DNA of 64,000 nucleotides, taken from positions 2,790,001 to 2,854,000 of the forward strand of contig NZ_CP114039.1 in NCBI RefSeq assembly GCF_026965535.1, written 5' to 3'. Below the pieces are notes generated by a model. The model worked only from the letters and a program-made list of their open reading frames with translations. It was not told where the DNA came from and ran no database searches. Positions within the stretch are counted from its first letter, which is position 1; every line of letters begins with the position of its first letter. A program made the translations under genes and the position numbers. The DNA comes from Corallococcus sp. NCRR (GTDB lineage Bacteria; Myxococcota; Myxococcia; Myxococcales; Myxococcaceae). Positions 33,550-44,097 of this stretch are shown piece after piece.

Positions 33550-34884
33550 TCACTGTTTCGCGGGCGTGACGGGAGACGGGATGAGGATGAGCTGCTCCTG
33601 GGGTGGGTTGAGGTACTCGGCGCCGGTCTCCGTGACGACGGCCATCTCCTCCACGGAGAGGATGCGCAGCGCGTCCGGGCTGCTGCCGTCCTTCCACGCG
33701 TAGAAGCCGTCGAAGGCGAACACCTGGCCCGGCTGGAGCTTGCGCAGCGCGGAGCCGGAGGGCGGCTTGCCGGACGCCGCGCCGGACAGGGCGGGGCCCG
33801 CGTCATGCGCCCAGTAGCCCACGGGATGGCCGGTGCCCCACATCACGGGCTCGGAGCCCGCTTCGCGCATCCAGTCGCGCTGGGCCTTGTCCACGTCGTA
33901 GCCGCGCACGCCGGGCTTCATCGCCGCGAGCGCGATGCGGCTGCCCTTCTTCGACTTCTCCCACTTCGCCAGCGCCTCCGCGGGAGGCTGCTTCTCCCCC
34001 GGCGCCAGCACGTACGCGAAGCGCTGGATGTCCGTCACCCACGTGCCGCCCACGCGGATGCCGAAGTCCGTCTGGATGAAGTCCCCCGGCTGGATGACGC
34101 GGTCGGTGGCGTTCGAGTGCCCGCGCGTGGGCCCGCTGTTCACGTTGGGGTTCTGGTCCGGCTGCCACCCGTCACCCACGCCCAGCTCCGCGATGCGCTT
34201 CTTGAGGAAGCGCGCCACGTCCGAGTCCCGCGTCTTGCCGGGCACCACGGTGCGGTACGCCTCCTCCTCCAGCTTCGCGGTGATGTCCGCGGCCTTGCGC
34301 ATGATGTCCACCTCCTCGGGCGTCTTCACGGACAGCCACTCGGAGACCAGGTCCTCGGAGGACACCAGCTTCTTGCGCAGCGCGGGGGACAGCGCCGCCT
34401 CCAGCTTCGCGCGCTGCGTGGCGGACAGGCCGTCCGCGATGGACATCCGCTCCGATGAGTTGATGGCCACCTTCGAAGGCTTCGCCTTGGACAGCCGCGC
34501 GGCGATGAGCGCGTTCACGTCCGCGCCGCGCTCGAAGGCCACGACTTCATCCACCACGCCCATGTCCCGGAGCGCGGTGGCCTCGCCTTCTGGGGAGAGC
34601 GCGGTGGAGCGCAGCTTCTCGCCGTCGCGCAGGAACAGGAACGCGGCGGTGCCGCCCGCGTTCTCCCCGCCCACGTGGGCCGCGAGCGGGTCGTTGTCGT
34701 TCTCACGGCAGAGCACCACCCACGCGTCCACGCCCGCGCGGGCCATGGCCTGGGGCAGCAGCTTCTGGAGGCGCTCCTTGCGCACGCGGGGCCACGCGCC
34801 CTCCGCGGCGGGCACGGCGGGCGCCGCGTGGGCGAGGGAGGCGGACAACAGGGCGGAGAGGAGGATGGGCCGGACACGCGTCAT
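33550..34884 (-). CDS. Secreted M24 (Xaa-Pro aminopeptidase-like) peptidase
   Basis: 444 residues with a signal peptide (LLSALLSASLAHA). A creatinase N-terminal domain is followed by the pita-bread metallopeptidase domain. Ligands visible are the two Asp in TDFGIR and VTDIQ, the His in GTGHPVGYW and the final Glu in SVEEMAVV. The fourth ligand position, normally Glu in an IEPG segment, reads AFDGFYAW here. The motif is therefore changed and activity is less certain. AGGAAGAG precedes the ATG at seven bases. Confidence 0.75.
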   Translation of the reverse strand: MTRVRPILLSALLSASLAHAAPAVPAAEGAWPRVRKERLQKLLPQAMARAGVDAWVVLCRENDNDPLAAHVGGENAGGTAAFLFLRDGEKLRSTALSPEGEATALRDMGVVDEVVAFERGADVNALIAARLSKAKPSKVAINSSERMSIADGLSATQRAKLEAALSPALRKKLVSSEDLVSEWLSVKTPEEVDIMRKAADITAKLEEEAYRTVVPGKTRDSDVARFLKKRIAELGVGDGWQPDQNPNVNSGPTRGHSNATDRVIQPGDFIQTDFGIRVGGTWVTDIQRFAYVLAPGEKQPPAEALAKWEKSKKGSRIALAAMKPGVRGYDVDKAQRDWMREAGSEPVMWGTGHPVGYWAHDAGPALSGAASGKPPSGSALRKLQPGQVFAFDGFYAWKDGSSPDALRILSVEEMAVVTETGAEYLNPPQEQLILIPSPVTPAKQ

Positions 34885-35158
34885 GGATGCGCTCTTCCTG
34901 GTGGGGGAGGGCGCGGATTGTTTCACGGCCGCGCCGCGCGACAACCCACACGCCGTGCACCGCGCGGGCGCTTCACCCGGAAGTCCCGGAATCACAAGAG
35001 ACATGTCCGGGACGTGGGCCTGTTCGTGGATGGACGCGGCCCTGCCCCCGGGTCCCGGGCGCGGATGGCTGTCTGTCATTGCGCCGGGACCTCCGGGAGG
35101 GCGCGAACGGCGCCAGGGCTTGCGACCGTGCGCGTCGTCTCCAACTCCGGAGTCGCAC

Positions 35159-36004
35159 ATGCGTGTCGAAGAAACCGATGCCGCCGCCGAGTACGTCCTG
35201 GGCAACGAGGACCGGGAGCTGCAACGGCTCATGCTCCAGGCCCAGGTGTACGCGCCGCTGACGGAGGGCGTGCTGCGCGCGGCGGGCCTCAAGCCCGGCA
35301 TGCGCGTGCTGGACGTGGGCTGCGGCGTGGGGGACGTGTCCTTCCTCGCCGCGCAGCTGGTGGGCCCCACGGGGGAGGTGGTGGGCGTGGACCGCGAGGC
35401 CCGCGTCCTCGACTGCGCCCGGCGCCGCGCCGGAGCGCGCGGCATGCCCCACGTGCGCTTCCAGCAGAGCAGCCTGGAGTCCCTGCCCGTCGAAGCCCCC
35501 TTTGACTTCATCGTCGGCCGGCTGGTGCTGATGTTCCAGCCAGACCCGGTGTCGTTCGTCCGCCGCATGGCGGAGCACCTGCGCCCCGGCGGCGTGCTGG
35601 TGATGCACGAGCTGGAGCTGGCGGCCATGGGCCTGGCTCACCCGAAGCTGCCGCTGTTCAACCGCGTCTGGGGCTGGATGCTGCCCACCTGCGAGCGCGT
35701 GGGCATCAAGGTCCACATGGGCATGGAGCTGGTGTCCACGCTGCGGCGGGCGGGGCTGGTGGTGGATGACGGCGTGGTGGGCGGACGGCTGGGCGTGACG
35801 CCGGACGCGGAGACCACGCACGCCCTGGTGGAGACCGTGCGCACGCTGCTGCCCCACATGGAGCGGCTGGGCGTGGCGCTGGCCATGGAGGTGGACATCG
35901 ACACACTGGCCGCCCGCCTCACCGCCGAGCTGCGCGCCAACGGCGGCGTGCTGGTGCCCAGCCTCATGGTGGGCGTCTGGGGCCACCGTCCAGGCCCTGT
36001 CTGA
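35159..36004 (+). CDS. Class I SAM-dependent methyltransferase
   Basis: 281 residues. The SAM-binding motif I is VLDVGCGVGDVS, the Asp after strand 2 is in VVGVDREA, and FDFIVGRLVLMFQPDP with HLRPGGVLVM form motifs II/III. This is the ubiE/methyltransf-11-like small-molecule class. The C-terminal 100 residues are a substrate-cap domain. Substrate unknown. The ATG at 35159 is the first sensible start; the 274 bp before it hold no gene that I can support. Confidence 0.8.
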   Translation: MRVEETDAAAEYVLGNEDRELQRLMLQAQVYAPLTEGVLRAAGLKPGMRVLDVGCGVGDVSFLAAQLVGPTGEVVGVDREARVLDCARRRAGARGMPHVRFQQSSLESLPVEAPFDFIVGRLVLMFQPDPVSFVRRMAEHLRPGGVLVMHELELAAMGLAHPKLPLFNRVWGWMLPTCERVGIKVHMGMELVSTLRRAGLVVDDGVVGGRLGVTPDAETTHALVETVRTLLPHMERLGVALAMEVDIDTLAARLTAELRANGGVLVPSLMVGVWGHRPGPV

Positions 36005-36065
36005 CGGCCATCGTCTTCGCACGACTTCACGAGCGGCGGGGGAGTGGGTCGCTTAGAGTGGCCTC

Positions 36066-36830
36066 ATGGCAAAGACGGCATCCCGCAAGTCCCCCGCGAA
36101 GGCCAGGAAGCAGCCCGCGCGCCCCGCCGCGCCCGCGAAGACACCGGCCCGGCCGGTGAAGGCGAAGGTGGAGAAGGTCGAGCCCCGCCGCGCCTCCGCG
36201 TCGTCCCCGAAGCCCCCCGTGCTGGAGGCCGAGCCCGTCTTCGACTCCGGCCCCGTGGCCGACCCCCGCGCGGCCGCGCCCAGGAGCCTGCCCGCCGGTG
36301 AGCCGAAGGGCCGGGTGCTGCCCTTCGAGATCGACCCGGCCCAGTTGGAGGCCGGCTTCCAGAAGCTCCGCGGCGAGCTGGTCCACTGGACCAACAAGGG
36401 CCGCTACACCAAGGTCCGCTTCAAGTTCCGGGGCAAGCAGCTGCTGCCCGACCTGCCCCTGGCCGCCGTCGTCGCCGCAGAGGGGCTGTCGTTCTACTGG
36501 GGCGGCATCCTGCGCGTGCTCGTGGCCAACGTGGTGGGCAAGAGCGTGTTCGAGGTGGAGCTCGTCAACGACGCGGACAAGCGCGTCCAGGCGGGCCGCG
36601 AGGCGCTCCTGTCCGGCGACGTGGACCAGGCGCTCGCGCTGTTCCGCGAGGCGCTCGCCATGGACCGCGACAACGCCTCCGCGCACCTCAACGTGGGCGT
36701 GGCGCTGAAGCTCCGCGGCGACCGCGAAGGGGCGCTCGCCGCGTTCGAAGCGGCGAAGGCTAGGGACCCCGAGGGCGGCGTGGGCGCGGAGGCCGAACGG
36801 CTGGCCGCGAACCTCCGCCCGAAGGGCTGA
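36066..36830 (+). CDS. TPR protein with Ala/Pro/Lys-rich N-terminus
   Basis: 254 residues. The first 75 are a basic low-complexity region (SPAKARKQPARPAAPAKTP) of the histone-H1-like kind, typical of myxobacterial DNA-associated tails. A central unknown domain precedes a TPR pair near the end (QAGREALLSGDVDQALALF, HLNVGVALKLRGDREGALAAF). It may bind nucleic acid through the basic tail; this is an inference. Confidence 0.55.
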   Translation: MAKTASRKSPAKARKQPARPAAPAKTPARPVKAKVEKVEPRRASASSPKPPVLEAEPVFDSGPVADPRAAAPRSLPAGEPKGRVLPFEIDPAQLEAGFQKLRGELVHWTNKGRYTKVRFKFRGKQLLPDLPLAAVVAAEGLSFYWGGILRVLVANVVGKSVFEVELVNDADKRVQAGREALLSGDVDQALALFREALAMDRDNASAHLNVGVALKLRGDREGALAAFEAAKARDPEGGVGAEAERLAANLRPKG

Positions 36831-36840
36831 AAACGCACCG

Positions 36841-36859
36841 CCCGGATGTTCCATCCGGG
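36841..36859 (+). terminator. Hairpin after the TPR gene
   Basis: CCCGGATG and CATCCGGG form a perfect 8-bp stem with a TTC loop ten bases after the stop. No T run follows. Confidence 0.4.
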
Positions 36860-36920
36860 TGCCCCGGAAAGGCCCTCTCCGACCCCTGGAACCGGGCGGG
36901 CGGGCAGCCGTGGCGAATCC

Positions 36921-36957
36921 CCCCTGTTTCCCTTATTGACTGAGGGAAATCCAGGGG
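36921..36957. promoter_or_regulatory. Long imperfect palindrome overlapping the candidate gyrA -35
   Basis: CCCCTG-TTTCCCT, a 9-base centre and AGGGAAA-TC-CAGGGG form a 13-bp interrupted inverted repeat. The centre contains TTGACT. Either an operator or a hairpin ending upstream transcription would fit. Confidence 0.45.
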
Positions 36958-36964
36958 TTACGAA
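36936..36964 (+). promoter_or_regulatory. Candidate gyrA promoter
   Basis: TTGACT, 17 bases, TACGAA. The -35 is close to consensus and sits in the palindrome centre; the -10 is weak. It lies about 60 bp before the gyrA ATG in the least GC-rich part of the gap. Confidence 0.35.
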
Positions 36965-37023
36965 CACTCTCCCATCGGGCGGAGCCCCCCACGTGAGGGG
37001 CCCGTCCGCACCTTCCAGAGCCC

Positions 37024-39837
<2,814 letters not shown>

Positions 39838-39860
39838 AGGCTTGAAGCAGTAGCCATACG

Positions 39861-39889
39861 GGAGGGCCGGGTCGGTGACCCGGCCCTCT
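39861..39889. terminator. Strong intrinsic terminator after gyrA, bidirectional
   Basis: A perfect 12-bp stem (GAGGGCCGGGTC with GACCCGGCCCTC) closes a GGT loop 24 bases after the gyrA stop and is followed by TTCGTTTG. It also lies 16 bases beyond the stop of the convergent gene. Confidence 0.85.
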
Positions 39890-39904
39890 TCGTTTGTGCG
39901 GGGA

Positions 39905-40534
39905 CTACTTCTGGGTGAGGTCCTTGGGCACGGCGAGGCCGGCGGCCTTCTCGTCCATCCAGAGGATGTTCATCACCCACCAGCGCTGGCCGTCGTTGAA
40001 GAGCTGGATGCTGTTGACGCCCTTGGCGATGAGCGGCCCGTCCTGCGTGCCGCGCGCCTCGTAGGTGCTCATGACCTGCGCCAGCGCGCCGAAGGCGTGC
40101 GTCTGGCGGGCAATCTCCTTCTCGAAGAAGCCCTGCGTCGCGGTGCCCTGCTGGCCCCACGTCACGTAGTCCTCCGGGGTGATGGGGCGGGCCGCCAGCG
40201 TGGTCGCGCCCGGAGGCCTGGCCAGCGGGATGAGCTGGGCGCCCGGATAGAAGAGGGAGCGGAAGCGCTGCCAGTCGCGAGGCGCGCCCGCCGGCCCGCT
40301 GATGACGTCGTAGAGGGCCTTGAGGATGGCGTCCTGGGACTTCACGTCCTCGGGCTTCGCCTTGGGCAGCTGCGCGAGCGCGGCCTGGGTGCGCTCCGCG
40401 GAGGCCTTGATGGGATTGGGCTTCTCCGGAGCGGCGGGGGCCGTGGCCTTGGGCTGCGGAGGCGGAGCCGCGGGGGCCTGGGCGAAGGACGCGGTTCCCA
40501 GCAGGACGGCACAAGCGACGAGCAGGCGCGACAT
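39905..40534 (-). CDS. Secreted NTF2/SnoaL-like protein
   Basis: 209 residues. A signal peptide (LLVACAVLLGTASFAQA) and a Pro/Ala linker are followed by a domain with AILKALYDVISGPAG, FRSLFYPGAQLIPL and WWVMNILWMDEK, a cone-shaped NTF2-like fold. Such domains serve as binding or scaffold modules or as small isomerases. No catalytic dyad is evident. Confidence 0.6.
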   Translation of the reverse strand: MSRLLVACAVLLGTASFAQAPAAPPPQPKATAPAAPEKPNPIKASAERTQAALAQLPKAKPEDVKSQDAILKALYDVISGPAGAPRDWQRFRSLFYPGAQLIPLARPPGATTLAARPITPEDYVTWGQQGTATQGFFEKEIARQTHAFGALAQVMSTYEARGTQDGPLIAKGVNSIQLFNDGQRWWVMNILWMDEKAAGLAVPKDLTQK

Positions 40535-40719
40535 GGGGACTCCCGGAAGAGGGGAAGGACGCGGCGGGAGCCTAGCCTCGCGGTGGGGAGCGCTCGCTGG
40601 GATTCCCCTCCGGGGAGCGCGCCGGATGAACCTGTCGGACAGTCGGACCGGTTGGGACCGGGCCGGACGGGGTCCGGTGCTTGGCCCGGCCGGTGCCGCA
40701 CCGTAGTGTGCCCGCCGTC

Positions 40720-41775
40720 ATGGCCTTCCTCTCGCTCGATGCCCTCACCCTGAAGTTCCCCGGTGCCGCCGCCCCCGCGGTGCGGGACGTGTCGCTGGCG
40801 CTGGAGCCAGGGGACGCGGTGGCGCTGATGGGCACCTCCGGCTCCGGGAAGACGGCGCTGCTGCGGCTAGTGGCGGGCCTAGAGCAGCCGACCTCCGGCA
40901 CCGTCACGCTCGATGGCCGCGTGGTCGCCGGGCCGGACGTGTTCGTGCCTCCGGAGCAGCGCCCCCTGCGCCGTGTCCTCCACGACGCGGAGCTCGAATC
41001 CGGCCTCACCGTGCGCGACGTGGTGATGGGCGTGCAGCCCAGGGGTGAAGGCCTGGCGCACGCGCGCGGGTTGCTGGCGATGTTCCAGTTGGAAGACCTG
41101 GAGGCGCGCGCCTGCGGAACGCTCTCCCGGGGACAGCGGCAGCGCGTGCTGCTGGCGCGCGCGCTGGCCTCCGGGACGAAGCTGCTGGTGCTGGATGAGC
41201 CCTTCGCCGGCATGGACGCCGGCCTGCGCGCCAACATCCTCGGAGAGTGGCGCCGCGTGCTCAAGGCGCGAGGCACCGCCGTGCTCTTCGCCACGCACGA
41301 CGTGGGGGACGCGCTGGCCTTCGCGGACCGGCTGGTGCTGCTGCGCGCGGGCACGGTGGAGCAGCAGGGCGCGCCCGAGTCCGTCTACGAAGCGCCGCGC
41401 AGCGCGTTCGCCGCGTACTTCCTGGGCGGCACCAACCTGCTGCCCGGCTCCGCCTTCGGCCGCGTCGCGCGCACGGCGCTGGGCAACCTGCCGCTGAGCA
41501 CCGACGCGCGCGGCGAGGTGATGCTCTCCCTGCGCCCGGAGGCGCTGCGGCTCGTGCCCGACACGGACGGCGTCGCGGTGGGCGGCGCCCTGCGCGCGGA
41601 AATCCTGGAGCGCGCCTTCCGGGGCGCGCACGTGGACTTCACCGTGTCCTGCGCGGGCACGGCGCTGGTGGTGCGCGCCTCCTCCTCGGCTCCGTTTCGC
41701 GAGGGCGGCCGTGCCCGCCTGGAGGTCTCAGGCCGCGCGGACGTGCTGGAGGAGACATCCGGGCTCGCCCGCTAG
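40720..41775 (+). CDS. Orphan ABC transporter ATPase with TOBE-like C-terminus
   Basis: 351 residues. Walker A GTSGSGKT, signature LSRGQRQRV, Walker B LLVLDEP and H-loop FATHD are intact, and a C-terminal TOBE-like region follows (LSLRPEALRLV), as in importer ATPases such as PotA, FbpC or CysA. The Q-loop segment reads VLHDAELESG, without the usual glutamine. No permease or binding-protein gene is adjacent, so the partner and substrate are unknown. Confidence 0.75.
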   Translation: MAFLSLDALTLKFPGAAAPAVRDVSLALEPGDAVALMGTSGSGKTALLRLVAGLEQPTSGTVTLDGRVVAGPDVFVPPEQRPLRRVLHDAELESGLTVRDVVMGVQPRGEGLAHARGLLAMFQLEDLEARACGTLSRGQRQRVLLARALASGTKLLVLDEPFAGMDAGLRANILGEWRRVLKARGTAVLFATHDVGDALAFADRLVLLRAGTVEQQGAPESVYEAPRSAFAAYFLGGTNLLPGSAFGRVARTALGNLPLSTDARGEVMLSLRPEALRLVPDTDGVAVGGALRAEILERAFRGAHVDFTVSCAGTALVVRASSSAPFREGGRARLEVSGRADVLEETSGLAR

Positions 41776-41844
41776 GGCACCCGGCGTGCAAGCTTCCGGC
41801 ACGAATGGTGCAATCACCCGCGTCCCCCATGCGTAGGGAGAGGT

Positions 41845-42162
41845 ATGAACATCGCAGGCCTTCGAGGAATGGGAACCCGCTTCTTCAGCTACGTGCGCGA
41901 CCCCCAGGTGGCGACGTGGCGCAAGCTGGCCGGGCTGCTGGCCGTCCTGTACTTCGTGTCGCCCGTGGACGCGATTCCGGACTTCATCCCCGTGGTGGGC
42001 TGGCTGGACGACCTGGGTGTGCTGTCCGCCGCCGCGTTCTTCATGGTGCGCGAGGTCCAGCGTTGGCGCCCCGGCACGCCCGCCGGTGTGCCTTCGTTCG
42101 ACGGACTCCCTCGCGACGAGGAGGGCCGCGCGCGCGAGCCCGCGCTGCGCCGGCACTCCTAG
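41845..42162 (+). CDS. DUF1232/YkvA-like small membrane protein
   Basis: 105 residues. LLAVLYFVSPVDAIPDFIPVVGWLDDLGVLSAA is the DUF1232 signature, a hydrophobic hairpin around SP-x-D-x-IPD-x-IP. These are small inner-membrane proteins of unknown function. Shine-Dalgarno-like GGGAGAGG lies just before the ATG. Confidence 0.8.
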   Translation: MNIAGLRGMGTRFFSYVRDPQVATWRKLAGLLAVLYFVSPVDAIPDFIPVVGWLDDLGVLSAAAFFMVREVQRWRPGTPAGVPSFDGLPRDEEGRAREPALRRHS

Positions 42163-42165
42163 CCG

Positions 42166-42804
42166 TCAGTCGTTGCCGCCGCGGCGGTCCTCGAAGTGCA
42201 CGAAGTCGATGAGGAACGTCGCGGCCACCACCAGCGTCCGCACGTGCGGGTCGTGCAGGCCGTTGAACCGGACGCCGAAGTTGTCGGCGTCCGTGAACAT
42301 CTCCTTGCCGAACCCGCTCCACTTCTTCGCGATGGTCCCCACCTCGCGGCCCTGCTGCTCCACGTTGAACGTCCAGGGCCGGAAGAACGGCCCGCTCAGG
42401 TGGGCCAGCTCCTCGTCATGGGGCCCGAGCACGTCGTAGGCGCGGGTGAAGAAGCGGAAGCGCTGCTGGATGGCGCCCAGGTGCCGCCCCTCGCCGTCCT
42501 CCACCTCCAGTCGGGACAGCCAGAAGCGCCACGGGCGGCGCAGCCGCAGGAGCGTCTCCCCGCGCTCGGACTTGAGCTCCATCGTGAAGGGCCGCTTCGC
42601 CTTGAGGAAGCCGCGCAGCAGGAACAGGCCCAGCCCGCTGCCCACCTCGCCCGCGAAGAAGAGCGGGCGTCCGTCGTCGCCCACCACCTCGTAGCGGTTG
42701 CGGCCCTCGAAGCCGGTGAGGATTTCGCCCCACTCCTTCACCTGCCGCACGCGCAGCGTGTGCTCGTCACGCAAGAGGGTCAGTGCCTGGGACTCGACGG
42801 ACAT
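42166..42804 (-). CDS. Phospholipid scramblase-like (LURP-one) protein
   Basis: 212 residues. RNRYEVVGDDGRPLFFAGE, then LRRPWRFWLSRLEVEDGEGRHLG and FTRAYDVLG show the repeating beta-strand pattern of scramblase/Tubby-like proteins. It ends with a hydrophobic helix region (LVVAATFLIDFV). Lipid scrambling is unproven in bacteria. The stop is three bases from the convergent DUF1232 gene's stop. Confidence 0.7.
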   Translation of the reverse strand: MSVESQALTLLRDEHTLRVRQVKEWGEILTGFEGRNRYEVVGDDGRPLFFAGEVGSGLGLFLLRGFLKAKRPFTMELKSERGETLLRLRRPWRFWLSRLEVEDGEGRHLGAIQQRFRFFTRAYDVLGPHDEELAHLSGPFFRPWTFNVEQQGREVGTIAKKWSGFGKEMFTDADNFGVRFNGLHDPHVRTLVVAATFLIDFVHFEDRRGGND

Positions 42805-42846
42805 GGGCGGCTCCGGAAGCGGCGGGGCGAAGCGGGCAGCTTAGGG

Positions 42847-43995
42847 CTAGAACTGGCCCATCACCGCCAGCCCCAAGCCGCCGTGGCGTCCCATCGTCGC
42901 CGGGATGACGGACACGGCCGGGACGTCATCGGGTGCATCGAAGTCCCGCGTGAGGAACGTCGCGGTCCCCAGGCCGGCCAGCACGCCCACGGCGGTGCCC
43001 ACCAGCAGGGCGTCCCCGTGGTCGCTGTCCAGCGCCAGGAACATCGCGCTCAAGCCCACCAGTCCGCCCAGGATGCCGCCCGCGTCGATGAGCAGCACCC
43101 GGCCCCGAGAGATGTCCAGGTGGCGCGACACCAGCGCGAAGGTGATGAGGCCCGCGCCCACCACGCCCTGCTCGATGCCGAAGAACGCGCGCGTGTCGCC
43201 GTTGCTCTGCGTGCCCAGCAGCAGCCCCGCCACCACGCCCGCCCACAGGCCGCCGGAGTTCGCCAGCGACACCTGCCCGGCGGTGGGCCGCGCGAACTCC
43301 GCCACCAGGATGCCCAGCCCCGTGAAGCCCAGCGCCCCCACCATCACCGCCCCGGTGGAGTTGTCCCCGTCCAGGTCGAACGAGCCGATGGACGCCAGGC
43401 CATACCCGAAGCCCCAGACCGTGCCGGAGTTGATGGCCGCCGCCTGGCCCTGCGTCAGCCCGCTCCGGGTGGCGAGCAGCGAAATCGCCGCCCCCGCGCC
43501 GCCGCCCAGCAGCGACACCGCCACGTACGCGCGCCCGTCCTGACAGTTGGAGATTTCGCACAGCAGGATGCCCTGGGTGATGCCGTGCAGCGTCTGCACG
43601 ACGGTCAGCGACGCCCGGGCTCCCTTCGACGGTCCCTCCACGGACGTCTCGGTCTCCGCCACCACCGGCCGCGCCAACGTGTCCTGGGCCAGCCGCGCGC
43701 CCGGCTCCAGCCGCGTCCGCGCCAGCCGCGCCAGCTCCGGCGCGAACGGATGTCCGGGGCACACCTGCATCACGCGCTCCAGCTGCTCCAGCGCCTGGGC
43801 ATCCTGTCCGCGCACCAGCGCGTCGAAGCCCGCCGCGTAGTCGGACTCGGCGGCGCAGGACTCCTCGCTCGCCACGAGCGGCGGCGCGGACACGGTGTCT
43901 GGAGACGTGACGGCGGGAGGTGCCGCGGCTTCCCGTGACGAAGGACCGGGCTGCGCTGCGACGAGGACGGCCAGGACGAAGGGCGCGAGGAGCAT
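42847..43995 (-). CDS. Secreted/membrane protein with Gly/Ala/Leu-rich repeats
   Basis: 382 residues starting MLLAPFVLAVLVAAQ. A signal peptide, a Pro/Ser linker and a TPR-like short segment (ALEQLERVMQVCPGHPF) precede a C-terminal part of about 220 residues made of small-residue hydrophobic repeats (LLGGGAGAAISLLATRSGLT, GALGFTGLGILVAEF), about ten stretches. This looks like a polytopic or beta-type membrane domain. I do not recognise the family. Confidence 0.5.
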   Translation of the reverse strand: MLLAPFVLAVLVAAQPGPSSREAAAPPAVTSPDTVSAPPLVASEESCAAESDYAAGFDALVRGQDAQALEQLERVMQVCPGHPFAPELARLARTRLEPGARLAQDTLARPVVAETETSVEGPSKGARASLTVVQTLHGITQGILLCEISNCQDGRAYVAVSLLGGGAGAAISLLATRSGLTQGQAAAINSGTVWGFGYGLASIGSFDLDGDNSTGAVMVGALGFTGLGILVAEFARPTAGQVSLANSGGLWAGVVAGLLLGTQSNGDTRAFFGIEQGVVGAGLITFALVSRHLDISRGRVLLIDAGGILGGLVGLSAMFLALDSDHGDALLVGTAVGVLAGLGTATFLTRDFDAPDDVPAVSVIPATMGRHGGLGLAVMGQF

Positions 43996-44097
43996 GCGGG
44001 CGCCCACCCTAGTCGACCCCCGCGAAAAGACGGGAGGCCCGGGACCCCGGTCCTCCCGGAAAGGAGGCACGGGGCCCGGGTGACGCCACGCGGCGGC

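Noticed and set aside
34885-35158. A gene upstream of the methyltransferase
   Set aside because: The plus-strand frame is open but holds no start with a ribosome site and has shadow-type composition.
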